The notes under the pieces were generated by a model. That model saw only the letters and a list, made by a program, of their open reading frames with translations. It did not search any database and was not told the DNA's origin. Below, in pieces: positions 15,404 through 24,542 of a stretch of DNA of 59,292 bases. A program made the translations under genes and the position numbers. The stretch comes from Microbacteriaceae bacterium. Its GTDB lineage: Bacteria > Actinomycetota > Actinomycetes > Actinomycetales > Microbacteriaceae. How positions within the stretch are numbered: the stretch's first letter is position 1; each line of letters starts with the position of its first letter. The stretch lies in NCBI GenBank assembly GCA_025464995.1, contig JAODMO010000014.1, positions 1 through 59,292 on the forward strand, given 5' to 3'.

Positions 15404-16603
15404 CTACCGGCGACGAGCCCCGCCCCGCGTGCGCTTCGGCTCGCGTTTGCTCGTCCGCGTCCGCTTGCTCGGCGTGCGGAAGGACCCGCGCACGTCACCC
15501 GCCACGGCCTGGTGGATCGGCAGGTCGCGCAGGGGGTCGTCGCCCGTTCTCCAGACGTTCGCGACGAGCACGATCCCGACGACCGCCGCGAGCAGGCCGA
15601 GCACCGCGAAGAGCCCGACGGCCCCGGAATCGACCCCGGCGCCCGAGCCCACCGCCGACGCGGTGATGAGCACGCACACGGTGGCTGCGAGCCCCGAGAT
15701 CGCCAGGGGGTAGTGCACGAACGGCTGGATGCTGCGCCATCTGTTCACCATCGCGTCGTTCACGACCCGGCCGACGGTGCCGCGCAGCACCGTGCGGTAC
15801 AGCACCTTCTTGAGCAGCGACGAGAGCACGGCCCCGGCGATGATGCCGACCGTGCCGCCGTAGACGACCTGGGCGAGCTCGAAGTCGTCGTCGGGGCGAC
15901 GCGGCCACGGCTGGGGAACCCCGCGGTCCATGGTGAACGGCAGGTCGAGCGCCTCGACGCCCGCGATCGCGGCGAGCGGCAGGTAGACGATCGCGGTCCA
16001 CGCGGCGATGGCGAGCAGCAGCCAGAGCGCGTGCAGCGCGACGGGAAGGGGGTTCACCCGCACGACCGCGCTTCCCGTGGCGAAGTACTCGTCGCTCCGG
16101 CCGTCGAAGGTCGTGCGTCGGCCGAGCACGTTCATGATCGCGGCGGCCGCGGCGCACACGAACAGGCAGACGGGCGAGATGACGGCGACCGCGTACTTGT
16201 CGGCGGGAGCCGCGATGATCGACTCGGCGCCGAGCCCCAGTCCCGTCATCCAGACCACCGCCGCGGCGAGCATCAGGGACTGCGCGGCGAAGACAAAGAA
16301 CCCCACGCCGCTGATCCAGCGCCGGGCGGCCGCCCCAGCATCCTTGTAGGCGAGACCGAAACCGGCGGCCGGGAGCACGAGCGATCCGAAGAGCAGGCCC
16401 GTCTCGCCGTTGCCGGTCGGGAAGTCCCACGTGTCGGCGGGCCAGAAGGTGAGCGGATCGGGGCCGATCGTCGGCACGACCTGCGGCAGCACGGCTGAGC
16501 CGAGAACCGCCGCGCCGGCGAGCACGAGCAGCCCGCCGAAGACCGTCGTGGCCAACGCCGGATAGCCGGAGGGGGTGGGCAGGGCCCGGTCTGTCGCTGT
16601 CAC
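15404..16603 (-). CDS. multi-pass integral membrane protein of unknown function
   Basis: A 399-residue protein with about eight hydrophobic segments, beginning at residues 17-42 and ending near residue 365, and a very basic cytoplasmic-type tail (SKRTRTSKREPKRTRGG). No transporter, enzyme or sensor motif was recognised. The start is GTG 16603; the ribosome binding site is weak. The N-terminal loop between the first two segments holds a Trp/Pro-rich stretch (PLTFWPADTWDFPTG) that could be extracytoplasmic. It stands alone between the decayed two-component locus and the nuclease-like gene. Coding quality is good over the whole length. Confidence 0.7.
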   Translation of the reverse strand: MTATDRALPTPSGYPALATTVFGGLLVLAGAAVLGSAVLPQVVPTIGPDPLTFWPADTWDFPTGNGETGLLFGSLVLPAAGFGLAYKDAGAAARRWISGVGFFVFAAQSLMLAAAVVWMTGLGLGAESIIAAPADKYAVAVISPVCLFVCAAAAAIMNVLGRRTTFDGRSDEYFATGSAVVRVNPLPVALHALWLLLAIAAWTAIVYLPLAAIAGVEALDLPFTMDRGVPQPWPRRPDDDFELAQVVYGGTVGIIAGAVLSSLLKKVLYRTVLRGTVGRVVNDAMVNRWRSIQPFVHYPLAISGLAATVCVLITASAVGSGAGVDSGAVGLFAVLGLLAAVVGIVLVANVWRTGDDPLRDLPIHQAVAGDVRGSFRTPSKRTRTSKREPKRTRGGARRR

Positions 16604-16709
16604 CCGCGTAACGCTAGCGCGAGCGCGAGGCGGCAGCTGTCGTCGCGGTACGAGCTGACCGCGTGGGCGCTGGAGCGCAAGCTGCCGTAGCGGCGCCGGC
16701 CGCTCGCTA

Positions 16710-16760
16710 TTCGCGGCAAATTGCGGTCCGCGCCCGGTCTGAAGTGCAATATGCCGCGAA
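16710..16760. repeat. palindromic repeat, copy A
   Basis: The arms TTCGCGGCAAATTGC (16710-16724) and GCAATATGCCGCGAA (16746-16760) pair with one mismatch around a 21-bp loop. A second copy with nearly identical arms and the same loop length lies at 17720-17769 in the same orientation. Copy A abuts the stop codon of the nuclease-like gene. No T-run follows on either side. Confidence 0.75.
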
Positions 16761-17660
16761 TCAGAACTGCGACCGGGAGTCGTAGACCCTCCGGACCCGG
16801 GCGACCAGCTCGTCGGGATCGTTCAGGTCGTCCGCATTGACCTCCATGACGAACCATCCGGCCGCCCTCAGCCGCTCTATCCGCGACATGTCTTTCCGTC
16901 GCTGGGCCGGGTCAAGGTGATAGGCCCCCTGGTATTCGATGATCATTCTGCGTTCGGCGCACACGAGGTCACCGCGGTAGCGCGCTCCCGGAACCTGCAC
17001 CCACCGATTTGGGACGAAGTCGGTCATTCCCGCGAGGGTCACTAGCACCCGGAGTTCCGACTCCGGCGGGGACTCGGCGCCGGGGTCGAGGTGCGGCAGG
17101 CACTCGCGCCGCCGGCCGGCCCCAGCGCCACCGGGGTAGCGCTCGACTGCGTCAACCAAGCGTGGGATGCTGGATAGCGGATTCTCGCGGTGAACGAGGT
17201 AGTCCCCGGCCGCCACGAGTTGCGACATGCTCAGTACGGCGGAGAGCTCGCACCACAAGCGTTCGGGTGAACTGACGCGAAGACCCGCCCAGCGGAGAGT
17301 GTCGTCTCCCATCAGTTTCACCGCGTGCCCGACGACTCCTCGCCCTTCAGGCGCCCGGACGGGATGCGGCACCGCGACGTGCAACACCCGTGCCCGCTGC
17401 AGCGTCGCCGGAAGCGGCACGCGCATGATCGCCGCCGCCGTGATCGAACAGAAGAATGCATCCGCTCGCATCACCGGTGCGTATGCCCGACAGAGCGAGA
17501 CTACGTCGTGTGCTTGAGGGTCTGGATGTCGCGACCCGTGGAACGGGTGACCGAGGTCGCGCCCACGCAGCCTCCCCGGCGTGACACCTGCCCCTCGGGC
17601 CTCGCCGTACGAGAATGGGTTTCGACGGAGGGGGTCGGGAAGGGGCACTCTTGAAGGCAT
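16761..17660 (-). CDS. hypothetical protein with a C-terminal PD-(D/E)XK-like (DUF559/Vsr-type) nuclease domain
   Basis: A 299-residue protein. The C-terminal 100 residues read RYRGDLVCAERRMIIEYQGAYH, then RRKDMSRIERLRAAGWFVMEVNADDL. This gives the D, E-x-Q-G and later acidic/aromatic pattern of Vsr-like or DUF559 nuclease folds. The N-terminal 190 residues (FSYGEARGAGVTPGRLRGRDL, DAFFCSITAAAIMRVPLP) resemble the domain seen with such nucleases in actinobacteria, related by eye to AbiEi-like antitoxin proteins. It sits between two palindromic repeats, which suggests a mobile or selfish cassette. Catalytic activity is not proven. The start ATG 17660 gives the longest frame; ATG 17469 is an alternative. 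Confidence 0.6.
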   Translation of the reverse strand: MPSRVPLPDPLRRNPFSYGEARGAGVTPGRLRGRDLGHPFHGSRHPDPQAHDVVSLCRAYAPVMRADAFFCSITAAAIMRVPLPATLQRARVLHVAVPHPVRAPEGRGVVGHAVKLMGDDTLRWAGLRVSSPERLWCELSAVLSMSQLVAAGDYLVHRENPLSSIPRLVDAVERYPGGAGAGRRRECLPHLDPGAESPPESELRVLVTLAGMTDFVPNRWVQVPGARYRGDLVCAERRMIIEYQGAYHLDPAQRRKDMSRIERLRAAGWFVMEVNADDLNDPDELVARVRRVYDSRSQF

Positions 17661-17719
17661 GCCGCGAGTGTCGCAGTGGCAGCCCGGAGGTGCGGGAACT
17701 TATCCACCGCCGCATCCGC

Positions 17720-17769
17720 TCGCGGCAAATTGCTGTCCGTGCTGGTCGCGGAGCGCAATATGCCGCGAA
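17720..17769. repeat. palindromic repeat, copy B
   Basis: The arms TCGCGGCAAATTGC (17720-17733) and GCAATATGCCGCGAA (17755-17769) enclose a 21-bp loop. It is a direct repeat of copy A at 16710-16760: the arms are the same, while the loop agrees at about half of its positions. It lies 36 bp beyond the aminotransferase stop and upstream of the nuclease-like gene. Confidence 0.75.
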
Positions 17770-17805
17770 TAGACGCGGAACCGCAACCGGCGGAGCGCCG
17801 GCCGC

Positions 17806-19023
17806 CTACGCGAACAGCCGCTGCAGCCGCCGCACGCCCTCGAGCAGCGGCTCGTCGCCGAGCGCGTACGAGAGCCGCAGGTAGCCGCTCGGGCCGAACG
17901 CCTCGCCGGGAACGACGGCGACTTCGGCCTGCTCCAGGATGAGGTCGGCGAGCTCGAGCGACGTCGTGGGGGTCACCCCGCCCCACGAGCGGTTCAGCAG
18001 CCCCGTGACATCCGGGTACACGTAGAAGGCGCCCTCGGGCATCGGGCACACGAGCCCTTCGATCGTGTTGAGCTCCGAGACGATGAGGCGGCGGCGGCGG
18101 TCAAACGCCTGCCGCATCTCCTCCACGGCGTCCTGCGGGCCCGTGAGCGCGGCGAGTGCAGCGCGCTGCGAGATGTTCGACACGTTCGAGGAGAGGTGCG
18201 ACTGCAGGTTGCCCGCGGCCCGAATGACGTCGAGCGGCCCGACCATCCAGCCGACCCGCCAGCCGGTCATCGCGTAGGTCTTCGCGACGCCATTGACGAG
18301 GATGGTGGTGTCGGCGAGGGCGGGCACGGCCTCCACGATCGAGGCTGCGCGCGGAGCGGCATCCGACAGGGAGGCACCGTATGTGAGGTTCTGGTAGATC
18401 TCGTCGGAGATCACCCAGACGCCATGCTCGAGCGCCCACTCGCCGATGGCACGGGTCTCCTCGAGCGAGTAGACGGCGCCGGTCGGGTTGGAGGGGGAGA
18501 CGAAGAGAAGCACCTTGGTGCGCTCGGTGCGTGCGGCCTCGAGCTGGTCGACGGTCACGAGGTAGCCCTGGTCGCTTCCCGCGAACACCTCCACGGGCAC
18601 GCCCCCCGCGAGCTTGATCGCCTCGGGGTAGGTCGTCCAGTACGGAGCGGGCAGCAGCACCTCGTCGCCCGCATCCAACAGCGTCGCGAACGACTGGTAG
18701 ACGGCCTGCTTTCCGCCGTTCGTAACCACTACCTGCGCAGCCGTGACGGCGAGCCCGCTGTCACGCAGGGTCTTCGCCGCGATCGCCTCACGCAGGTCGG
18801 GCAGGCCGACGGCGGGCGTGTAGCGGTAGTTCTTCGCGTCGAGGGCTGCGGCGGATGCGGCGTCGACGATGTACGAGGGAGTCGGGAAGTCCGGCTCGCC
18901 CGCGGCGTAGCTGATGACCTTGCGGCCCTCCGCCTGCAGCGCCTTGGCTTTCGCGTCGACCTTCAGTGTCGCTGATTCGGCAATGGCGCCGATGCGCCGG
19001 GAGATTCGGGGAAATATGGCCAC
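17806..19023 (-). CDS. pyridoxal phosphate-dependent aminotransferase (aspartate aminotransferase type)
   Basis: A 405-residue class I aminotransferase that would move the amino group of aspartate (or a related amino acid) to 2-oxoglutarate. The PLP lysine is K248 in [16 protein letters not shown]179 lies in [12 protein letters not shown]207 in [10 protein letters not shown], and the carboxylate-binding Arg is in [11 protein letters not shown] 19023 is chosen: TACACT at 19035-19030 is a good -10 whose transcript would begin at or next to this GTG, so the mRNA is probably leaderless. This also gives the normal length. An upstream ATG at 19179 would add an unrelated basic extension. Confidence 0.88.
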   Translation of the reverse strand: MAIFPRISRRIGAIAESATLKVDAKAKALQAEGRKVISYAAGEPDFPTPSYIVDAASAAALDAKNYRYTPAVGLPDLREAIAAKTLRDSGLAVTAAQVVVTNGGKQAVYQSFATLLDAGDEVLLPAPYWTTYPEAIKLAGGVPVEVFAGSDQGYLVTVDQLEAARTERTKVLLFVSPSNPTGAVYSLEETRAIGEWALEHGVWVISDEIYQNLTYGASLSDAAPRAASIVEAVPALADTTILVNGVAKTYAMTGWRVGWMVGPLDVIRAAGNLQSHLSSNVSNISQRAALAALTGPQDAVEEMRQAFDRRRRLIVSELNTIEGLVCPMPEGAFYVYPDVTGLLNRSWGGVTPTTSLELADLILEQAEVAVVPGEAFGPSGYLRLSYALGDEPLLEGVRRLQRLFA

Positions 19024-19222
19024 CCAGCTAGTGTAGGCGGAGCGCCGCGTCGGTTCCCGGGCCTCCGGATGACGCGGCGGCCTCCATGCCTTACACTGGT
19101 GGAGGTAGTCGAATTCTGCCAAGCTTCTGCGCGCCATCTTCCGGCATTCCAGCCTGTGAGTTCCCAGCGGCGAAGCCATGTGTTCGACTAGCGTGACCCC
19201 GTGGAGTCGGAAGACTCCGCAA

Positions 19223-19295
19223 AGGGCGGTGGCTCAATTGGTAGAGCAGCGGTCTCCAAAACCGCAGGTTGCAGGTTCAAGTCCTGTCCGCCCTG
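19223..19295 (+). tRNA. trnW: tRNA-Trp (CCA anticodon)
   Basis: The acceptor stem AGGGCGG pairs with CCGCCCT. The D arm reads GGCTCAATTGGTAGAGC, the anticodon loop CTCCAAA gives CCA, and the T arm is AGGTTCAAGTCCT. The final G is the discriminator base, with no encoded CCA. Its position just before secE-nusG is the usual actinobacterial arrangement. Confidence 0.96.
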
Positions 19296-19395
19296 CAGGT
19301 GTCCTCGTACATTCCGTGCGAGGTGCCGAGCACCACATGGCACAGCACCATCAACGACACAGTGTCAACTGGACGACTGTCGGAAGGTAGTAACA

Positions 19396-19677
19396 GTGGC
19401 TAGAAAAATTGCCGACGAGCCCAGCGAGGACGTCGTCCTCAGCTCTCGAAAGGAGAGCGCCGAGAAGCGCAGTCCCTTCGGCCGCTTGTCACTGTTCATC
19501 CGCCAGGTCGTCAACGAACTCAAGAAGGTTGTGACTCCGACTCGCAAAGAGCTCGTGAGCTACACCCTCGTCGTGCTGGTATTCGTCGTCATCATGATGG
19601 CGCTCGTCGGAGGTCTTGACTGGGTGTTCTCGCTCGCGGTCAACTACATCTTCGGCAACGGCGACCTGGCTACGTAG
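19396..19677 (+). CDS. secE: preprotein translocase subunit SecE
   Basis: A 93-residue small subunit of the SecYEG channel. The amphipathic helix [20 protein letters not shown] (residues about 35-54) is the SecE signature and is followed by a single membrane span, [20 protein letters not shown]. The N-terminal 30 residues are charged and variable. GTG 19396 is the start, with GGAAGG 8 bp upstream. It sits between tRNA-Trp and nusG as in most actinobacteria. Confidence 0.93.
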   Translation: MARKIADEPSEDVVLSSRKESAEKRSPFGRLSLFIRQVVNELKKVVTPTRKELVSYTLVVLVFVVIMMALVGGLDWVFSLAVNYIFGNGDLAT

Positions 19678-19736
19678 CAGTAGTACGACGTGGCCGGAGA
19701 CTTCCGGCTTCACAACAAGGAATGGAATGGAATTCA

Positions 19737-20738
19737 GTGCCTGAGAATCACCGCGACGACATCGACCTCGCGACCGCTGCAGAGCAGTCTTCCGAGGACG
19801 ACCAGGCCCAGGAGGGCAACTCGCTGGCGGCTGACGAGGATTCCGTTGTCTCCGCCGAGCACGAGGCCATCCACGTCGAAGACGACGAAGAGGAAGGCGA
19901 CCTCGCCGGACTCCTCGAAGCCCTCGACGCAGCGATCGACCCTGAGGCCGACGCGATCGTCGACGACGCCCTCGACGTCGATTCACCGGATGAAGCGGAC
20001 GCCTCAGTCGCGGCCGCCGACGACGAAGCAGACATCGAGGCTGAAGAGGCCGCCCAGGAGGAGCTCGATGTTCCCCCCTACGACGGCCCCGAGCTCGACG
20101 ACAACGGCGATCCCGTCGAGGTCGACCCCTACGAGGCGTTCCGCGCCGAGCTGAAGACGCTTCCCGGCAAGTGGTTCGTCATCCACTCCTACGCCGGCTT
20201 CGAGAAGCGCGTCAAGCAGAACATCGAGAACCGCAAGATCTCCATGACCGTCGAAGACTCGATCTTCCAGGTCGAGGTTCCGATGGAAGACGTGGTCGAG
20301 ATCAAGAACGGCCAACGCAAACTCGTCACCCGTGTGCGCATCCCCGGATACGTGCTCGTGCGCATGGAGCTCAACGAAGACTCGTGGAGCGTCGTGCGCC
20401 ACACTCCCGGCGTCACCGGCTTCGTGGGCAACGCCCACAACCCGACGCCGCTGCGCTTCAACGAGGCATTTGAGATGCTCAAGGGCCTCGTGCAGATCGT
20501 CGAAGCGCCGTCGAAGGCCGCTACCGGCGGAAAGGGCAAGAACACCGCCCGCTCCATCCCGGCAGAGATCGACTTCGAGGTCGGCGAGACCATCACGATC
20601 AAGGAAGGCTCGTTCGCGGGCCTTCCCGGTTCGATCAGCGAGATCAAGCCGGAGAGCGGAAAGCTCACCGTGCTCGTGTCGCTCTTCGAGCGCGAGACCC
20701 CGGTCGAGCTCAGCTTCGACCAGGTCACCAAGCTCTAA
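19737..20738 (+). CDS. nusG: transcription termination/antitermination factor NusG
   Basis: A 333-residue protein that binds RNA polymerase and couples it to Rho or ribosomes. The NGN domain begins at [20 protein letters not shown] and includes [16 protein letters not shown] and VTGFVG. The KOW domain is at the C-terminus ([19 protein letters not shown]). About 135 acidic, Ala-rich residues precede the NGN domain, an extension typical of actinobacterial NusG. GTG 19737 is preferred because the preceding ATG 19722 abuts its ribosome binding site. Secondary GGAA lies 4 bp before the GTG. Confidence 0.94.
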   Translation: MPENHRDDIDLATAAEQSSEDDQAQEGNSLAADEDSVVSAEHEAIHVEDDEEEGDLAGLLEALDAAIDPEADAIVDDALDVDSPDEADASVAAADDEADIEAEEAAQEELDVPPYDGPELDDNGDPVEVDPYEAFRAELKTLPGKWFVIHSYAGFEKRVKQNIENRKISMTVEDSIFQVEVPMEDVVEIKNGQRKLVTRVRIPGYVLVRMELNEDSWSVVRHTPGVTGFVGNAHNPTPLRFNEAFEMLKGLVQIVEAPSKAATGGKGKNTARSIPAEIDFEVGETITIKEGSFAGLPGSISEIKPESGKLTVLVSLFERETPVELSFDQVTKL

Positions 20739-20780
20739 CCCCTAGAACCACCGCATCCCGGAATCGCCGGAGTTGCGGGA

Positions 20781-20816
20781 GAACCCTTCGAGGGCCTCAG
20801 GCCGCGAAAAGGGTTC
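20781..20816 (+). promoter_or_regulatory. hairpin in the rplK leader, possible L1 autoregulatory site
   Basis: GAACCCTT pairs with AAGGGTTC, enclosing a smaller GGCC-TCA-GGCC stem, 20 bp before the rplK start. In many bacteria ribosomal protein L1 represses the rplK-rplA message through a leader structure of this kind. No T-run follows, so it is not a terminator. The L1 role is inferred from position. Confidence 0.45.
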
Positions 20817-20835
20817 GAACAGAAAAGGAAAAACA

Positions 20836-21270
20836 ATGGCAATGAAGAAGAAGAAGGTCACGGGTCTGATCAAGCTTCAGATCCAGGCCGGCGCCGCGAA
20901 CCCCGCGCCGCCTATCGGCCCGGCCCTGGGCCAGCACGGCGTCAACATTATGGAGTTCTGCAAGGCGTACAACGCCGCGACCGAATCCCAGCGTGGAAAC
21001 GTCATCCCCGTGGAGATCACGGTCTACGAAGACCGTTCGTTCACCTTCATCCTGAAGACCCCGCCCGCAGCGGAGCTCATCAAGAAGGCAGCTGGAGTGG
21101 CCAAGGGTTCGCCCACGCCCCACACCACGAAGGTCGCCCGTCTCACTCGTGAGCAGGTTCGCGCCATCGCCGAGCAGAAGATGGCCGACCTCAACGCCAA
21201 CGACATCGAAGGCGCAGAGAAGATCATCGCGGGCACCGCTCGCTCTATGGGAATCACGGTGGACGCATAA
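20836..21270 (+). CDS. rplK: 50S ribosomal protein L11
   Basis: A 144-residue ribosomal protein at the GTPase-associated centre. The N-terminal domain has [20 protein letters not shown] and [15 protein letters not shown]; the C-terminal domain binds 23S rRNA ([19 protein letters not shown]). ATG 20836 is chosen, with AAAAGGAAAA upstream. The stop TAA overlaps the rplA ATG by one base. Length is normal. Confidence 0.97.
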   Translation: MAMKKKKVTGLIKLQIQAGAANPAPPIGPALGQHGVNIMEFCKAYNAATESQRGNVIPVEITVYEDRSFTFILKTPPAAELIKKAAGVAKGSPTPHTTKVARLTREQVRAIAEQKMADLNANDIEGAEKIIAGTARSMGITVDA

Positions 21271-21959
21271 TGGCTACGAAATCCAAGGCCTACCGCGCCG
21301 CAGCCGACAAGATCGAGGAGGGCAAGTTCTACACGCCCACCGAGGCCGTCTCTGTCGCGCGCACCACAGGCTCCGCAAAGTTCGACTCCACGGTTGAGGT
21401 CGCCCTCAAGCTCGGTGTCGACCCCCGCAAGGCAGACCAGATGGTCCGCGGAACGGTCATCCTTCCTCACGGAACCGGTAAGACCGCCCGCGTCATCGTG
21501 TTCGCAACGGGCCCCGCGGCGGAGGCAGCAATCGCTGCCGGTGCCGACGAGGTCGGTGGCGCCGAGCTCATCGAGAAGGTCGCGGGAGGTTACGTCGCAT
21601 TCGACGCGGCCGTCTCCACGCCCGAGCTCATGGGCCAGGTCGGTCGTCTCGGAAAGGTGCTCGGCCCGCGTGGCCTCATGCCCAACCCGAAGACCGGAAC
21701 CGTGACGATGGACACGGCCAAGGCCGTCTCCGAGATCAAGGGTGGAAAGATCGAGTTCCGCGTCGACAAGCACTCCAACGTGCACTTTGTCGCCGGCAAG
21801 GCGTCCTTCTCGGAGGACCAGCTCGCTGAGAACATCAAGGCGGCACTCGACGAGATCGTTCGCGTCAAGCCGTCCAGCTCCAAGGGCCGCTACATCACCA
21901 AGGGCACCGTTTCGACGACCTTCGGTCCCGGCATCCCGCTCGACGTCAACGTTCTCTAG
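21270..21959 (+). CDS. rplA: 50S ribosomal protein L1
   Basis: A 229-residue ribosomal protein of the L1 stalk and probable repressor of its own operon. Motifs include [37 protein letters not shown] and [15 protein letters not shown]. The start overlaps the rplK stop, so the two should be produced in equal amounts. A hairpin terminator follows 18 bp after the stop. Confidence 0.97.
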   Translation: MATKSKAYRAAADKIEEGKFYTPTEAVSVARTTGSAKFDSTVEVALKLGVDPRKADQMVRGTVILPHGTGKTARVIVFATGPAAEAAIAAGADEVGGAELIEKVAGGYVAFDAAVSTPELMGQVGRLGKVLGPRGLMPNPKTGTVTMDTAKAVSEIKGGKIEFRVDKHSNVHFVAGKASFSEDQLAENIKAALDEIVRVKPSSSKGRYITKGTVSTTFGPGIPLDVNVL

Positions 21960-21977
21960 ATCCGTCTGGACAACGGA

Positions 21978-22007
21978 AGGGGGTTCGCTTCGGCGGGCCC
22001 CCTTTTT
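21978..22007 (+). terminator. intrinsic terminator after rplA
   Basis: AGGGGG (21978-21983) pairs with CCCCCT, followed by TTTTT (22003-22007). It closes the secE-nusG-rplK-rplA stretch. Confidence 0.85.
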
Positions 22008-22040
22008 CGCGCCCGCGGGCCGCGCCGCTATTCTTCTCGA

Positions 22041-22589
22041 GTGCCTTCACCAACCGTCAAGATCGCCACAGCGGATGATTCGCCCCTCCTCCATCGCCTC
22101 GCCGCCGCCACCTTCGCCCTCGCGTGCCCTCCCGGCACGACGCTCGAGGCGATCGACGACTTCATCGCTGTCCACCTCAGCGAGCAGCGTTTCACGCACT
22201 ATCTCGCCGACCCCGTCCGCGACCTCCTCCTCGTCGAGGCGGACGGTGAGGCGCTCGGCTACTCGATGCTGGTGAGCGGCGACCCGACCGACGACGACGT
22301 GCTCGCCGTCGTGCACGCCCGTCCGGTCACGGAGCTCAGCAAGTTCTACCTGCTGCAGTCGGCGCACGGCTCGGGCGCGGCGGCGACGCTCATGTCGGCG
22401 AGCGTGGAGCGTGCGCGGGAGCGCGGGGCGGCCTCGGTGTGGCTCGGCGTCAACCAGCACAACGCCCGCGCCAACCGCTTCTACGAGAAGAGCGGATTCG
22501 TCACCGTCGGCACGAAACGCTTCCTGGTGGGTGGCAAGTGGGAGGACGACTTCGTGCGCGCGCTGGAGCTGAACGTCAGTAGTCGCTGA
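22041..22589 (+). CDS. GNAT-family N-acetyltransferase
   Basis: A 182-residue acetyltransferase. The acetyl-CoA-binding strand-helix reads LSKFYLLQSAHGSGAAATLM (a variant of Q/R-x-x-G-x-G/A), and the later motif ANRFYEKSGFVTVGTKRF is typical of the GNAT C-terminus. The substrate is unknown; relatives acetylate small amines or protein N-termini. The GTG start lies 6 bp after TATTCT (22029-22034), so the message is probably leaderless. Its end overlaps the end of the converging oxidoreductase gene by 14 bp. Confidence 0.85.
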   Translation: MPSPTVKIATADDSPLLHRLAAATFALACPPGTTLEAIDDFIAVHLSEQRFTHYLADPVRDLLLVEADGEALGYSMLVSGDPTDDDVLAVVHARPVTELSKFYLLQSAHGSGAAATLMSASVERARERGAASVWLGVNQHNARANRFYEKSGFVTVGTKRFLVGGKWEDDFVRALELNVSSR

Positions 22590-23541
22590 CCTTCAGCACG
22601 ATCTTGCCCCGCGTATGCCCCGTCTCGAGCGCACGGTGTGCGTCGGGCGCGCCATCCAACTCGAAGACCTGGTCGACGAAGACGCGCACGTCACCCGACT
22701 CGAGGAGTCGCGAGATGACCGCGAGGGTGCTGCCGTCGGGAGCGACCTTGTAGCTCGTGGCGCGCAGGCCGGCCGCCGTGGCGTCGGCGAGGAACGTGGG
22801 CCAGCTGCCGGTGGGGGCGTTGACGATGAGTCCGCCGTGTCGCACGATGCCGAGCGACCGGGTGCCGGTGTCGTCGTGCACGTTGCCGATGAGGTCGATT
22901 ACCACGTCGACCGCGTCGACGACATCCTCGAAGCGCTCGGAGGTGTAGTCGACCGTCTCCTGGGCTCCCAGTTCGGCGAGCCACCCAAGGTTGCGGGTGG
23001 AGCCCGTCGCGACGACGTAGGCGCCGAAGAAGCGGGCGAACTGCACGGCGAAGTGGCCGACCCCGCCGGCGCCGGCATGGATGAGGATGCGCTGGCCCTC
23101 GTGCGCCTTGGCGACGTCGACGACCATGCCCCACGCGGTCAGTGCGGCCAGCGGCACGCCCGCGGCCTCGACGTGTGACAGCGATTTAGGCTTGCGGGCG
23201 ATGCTCAGGGCGCTGACCGCCGCGACCTCCGCGTAGCTGCCGCCGAACCGCGGAAAGCCCGTCATGCCGTAGACCTCGTCGCCCACCTTGATCGGATGGC
23301 CCTCGTAGGGCGACGCGAGCACGACGCCGCTGAAGTCGTTGCCCAGCACCGTGGGATAGGAAGCGATAGCCGGCGTCACACCTCGGCCGGCCCGCGTCTT
23401 GGCGTCGATCGGATTCACTCCCGCGGCGACGACCTTGACGAGGAACTCCGCGTTGACCGTGATCGGCACATCCGTGGTTCCGCACCGGAGCACTTCCGGG
23501 CCGCCCGCCTCGTCCATCAGGATGGCTCGCATCGTCGTCAT
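22576..23541 (-). CDS. NADP-dependent oxidoreductase of the quinone reductase/MDR superfamily
   Basis: A 321-residue medium-chain dehydrogenase. The N-terminal catalytic domain has VVAAGVNPIDAKTRAG and VLGNDFSGVV; the Rossmann motif is IHAGAGGVGHFAVQFA (residues about 154-169). No zinc-binding Cys/His set is present, so it is a zinc-free quinone reductase-like enzyme. It would reduce quinones or enones with NADPH, perhaps for detoxification; the substrate is not known. It is transcribed toward a GNAT gene and away from a decayed NUDIX gene. Confidence 0.85.
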   Translation of the reverse strand: MTTMRAILMDEAGGPEVLRCGTTDVPITVNAEFLVKVVAAGVNPIDAKTRAGRGVTPAIASYPTVLGNDFSGVVLASPYEGHPIKVGDEVYGMTGFPRFGGSYAEVAAVSALSIARKPKSLSHVEAAGVPLAALTAWGMVVDVAKAHEGQRILIHAGAGGVGHFAVQFARFFGAYVVATGSTRNLGWLAELGAQETVDYTSERFEDVVDAVDVVIDLIGNVHDDTGTRSLGIVRHGGLIVNAPTGSWPTFLADATAAGLRATSYKVAPDGSTLAVISRLLESGDVRVFVDQVFELDGAPDAHRALETGHTRGKIVLKVSDY

Positions 23542-23586
23542 GGTTGAGGCCTTCCCGCCGTGGTGCTTCTACCCCAAGTAAACGGG

Positions 23587-23990
23587 ATAAATGATTCGGT
23601 GTTGTTACAGACACGTCACCTTGCTGCAAACTCACCGTGCGGCAGTTGCCCACCTCCCAGTTCCGCTACCCGGCCTGTGTCAACGGGCACCCCGACGGCA
23701 TGCTCATCGAGGCCGCCGGGCCTCCTCGACGACGACGAGCCGGAGGCCGCCATACGGCGGGAGGCGATCGAGGAGACCGAGCCTTCATGAGCAAGGCTCG
23801 GTGATCGAGCGCCGCACTTCTACGCCGCGCCGTACGACGCCGACACGGGGAACACGCGGGCGGGGGGCTCGCCGACGAGCGCGAGGAGATCACCCTCGTC
23901 GAACTCGGCATCGACGCCGCTACCGACCTCGTCGCGAGCGTGCACATCGTCCGTTGGCCGCCGGTTGACGGCGACACGGATGATGCGGAG
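23587..23990 (+). pseudogene. frameshifted NUDIX hydrolase (NudK/ADP-ribose pyrophosphatase type)
   Basis: Pieces of one NudK-like protein occur in different frames. INDSVLLQTR is followed by QFRYPACVNGHPDGMLIEAA, then after a frame change GLLDDDEPEAAIRREAIEE (the NUDIX box), and after another change FYAAPYDADT and ADEREEITLVELGIDAATDL. At least two frameshifts and an interrupted NUDIX box (lost Gly after EET) make the gene inactive. It lies directly ahead of a GNAT gene. Confidence 0.78.
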
Positions 23991-24032
23991 GCCGCTTTGG
24001 CGCTCGCGGCCCGTAGGGGCTACCGTCGGACC

Positions 24033-24524
24033 ATGACCGCGACAGTGATAGTCCGCCCCGTACGTGATGTGGACGCCGAAGAACTCGGGCGCGTGCAGGC
24101 GGCGTGCTGGCATGAGACCTACGACCACCTCGTGAGCGAGGCGGCGCTGACCCGCCTCTCGCCGAAACGCATGGCCGAGCTGTGGATGCACTACGCCGGC
24201 CTCGGCCCGGAGTACTCGCACGTAGCCGTGCTCGTCGACGGGGAGATCGTCGGCTTCGCTGGGTCGGGCCCGAGCCGAGACCCCGACCTGCCCGGTATCC
24301 GCGAGTTGTACTTCGTGTACCTGCGCGACGAGTTCCACGGCCAGGGGCTCGGGCAGCGGCTCTTCGATGCCGTGCTCCAGCCCGGACCGGCGTTCCTCTG
24401 GATCGCGAGCGACAGCCCGGCGGCGCACCGCTTCTACGAGCGCAACGGATTCCGGCTCGACGGCGCTGAGCGCAGGGAGCCGTTCCTCGGCGAGGAGATC
24501 CACGAGGTGCGGTTCGTCCGCTGA
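24033..24524 (+). CDS. GNAT-family N-acetyltransferase
   Basis: A 163-residue acetyltransferase of RimI-like type. VIVRPVRDVDAEELGRVQ begins the fold. The acetyl-CoA loop is DEFHGQGLGQRLFDAVL (matching Q-x-x-G-x-G/A), and SPAAHRFYERNGFRLDG ends it. ATG 24033 is the start: TACCGT at 24021-24026 lies exactly 6 bp upstream, suggesting a leaderless transcript. The longer frame from 23940 reaches into the NUDIX pseudogene and is rejected. The substrate is unknown. Confidence 0.85.
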   Translation: MTATVIVRPVRDVDAEELGRVQAACWHETYDHLVSEAALTRLSPKRMAELWMHYAGLGPEYSHVAVLVDGEIVGFAGSGPSRDPDLPGIRELYFVYLRDEFHGQGLGQRLFDAVLQPGPAFLWIASDSPAAHRFYERNGFRLDGAERREPFLGEEIHEVRFVR

Positions 24525-24542
24525 GGCCGAGGCCCTGGAGGT

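Noticed and set aside
15278-16498. A 406-codon plus-strand open frame
   Set aside because: It is opposite the multi-pass membrane protein gene and has the typical His/Arg/Asp-rich mirror composition.
16710-16760. Reading the palindromic repeats as plain terminators
   Set aside because: Not excluded, but there is no T-run and the two copies share the same arms and loop length, which is unusual for two unrelated terminators; recorded as repeats with the alternative stated.
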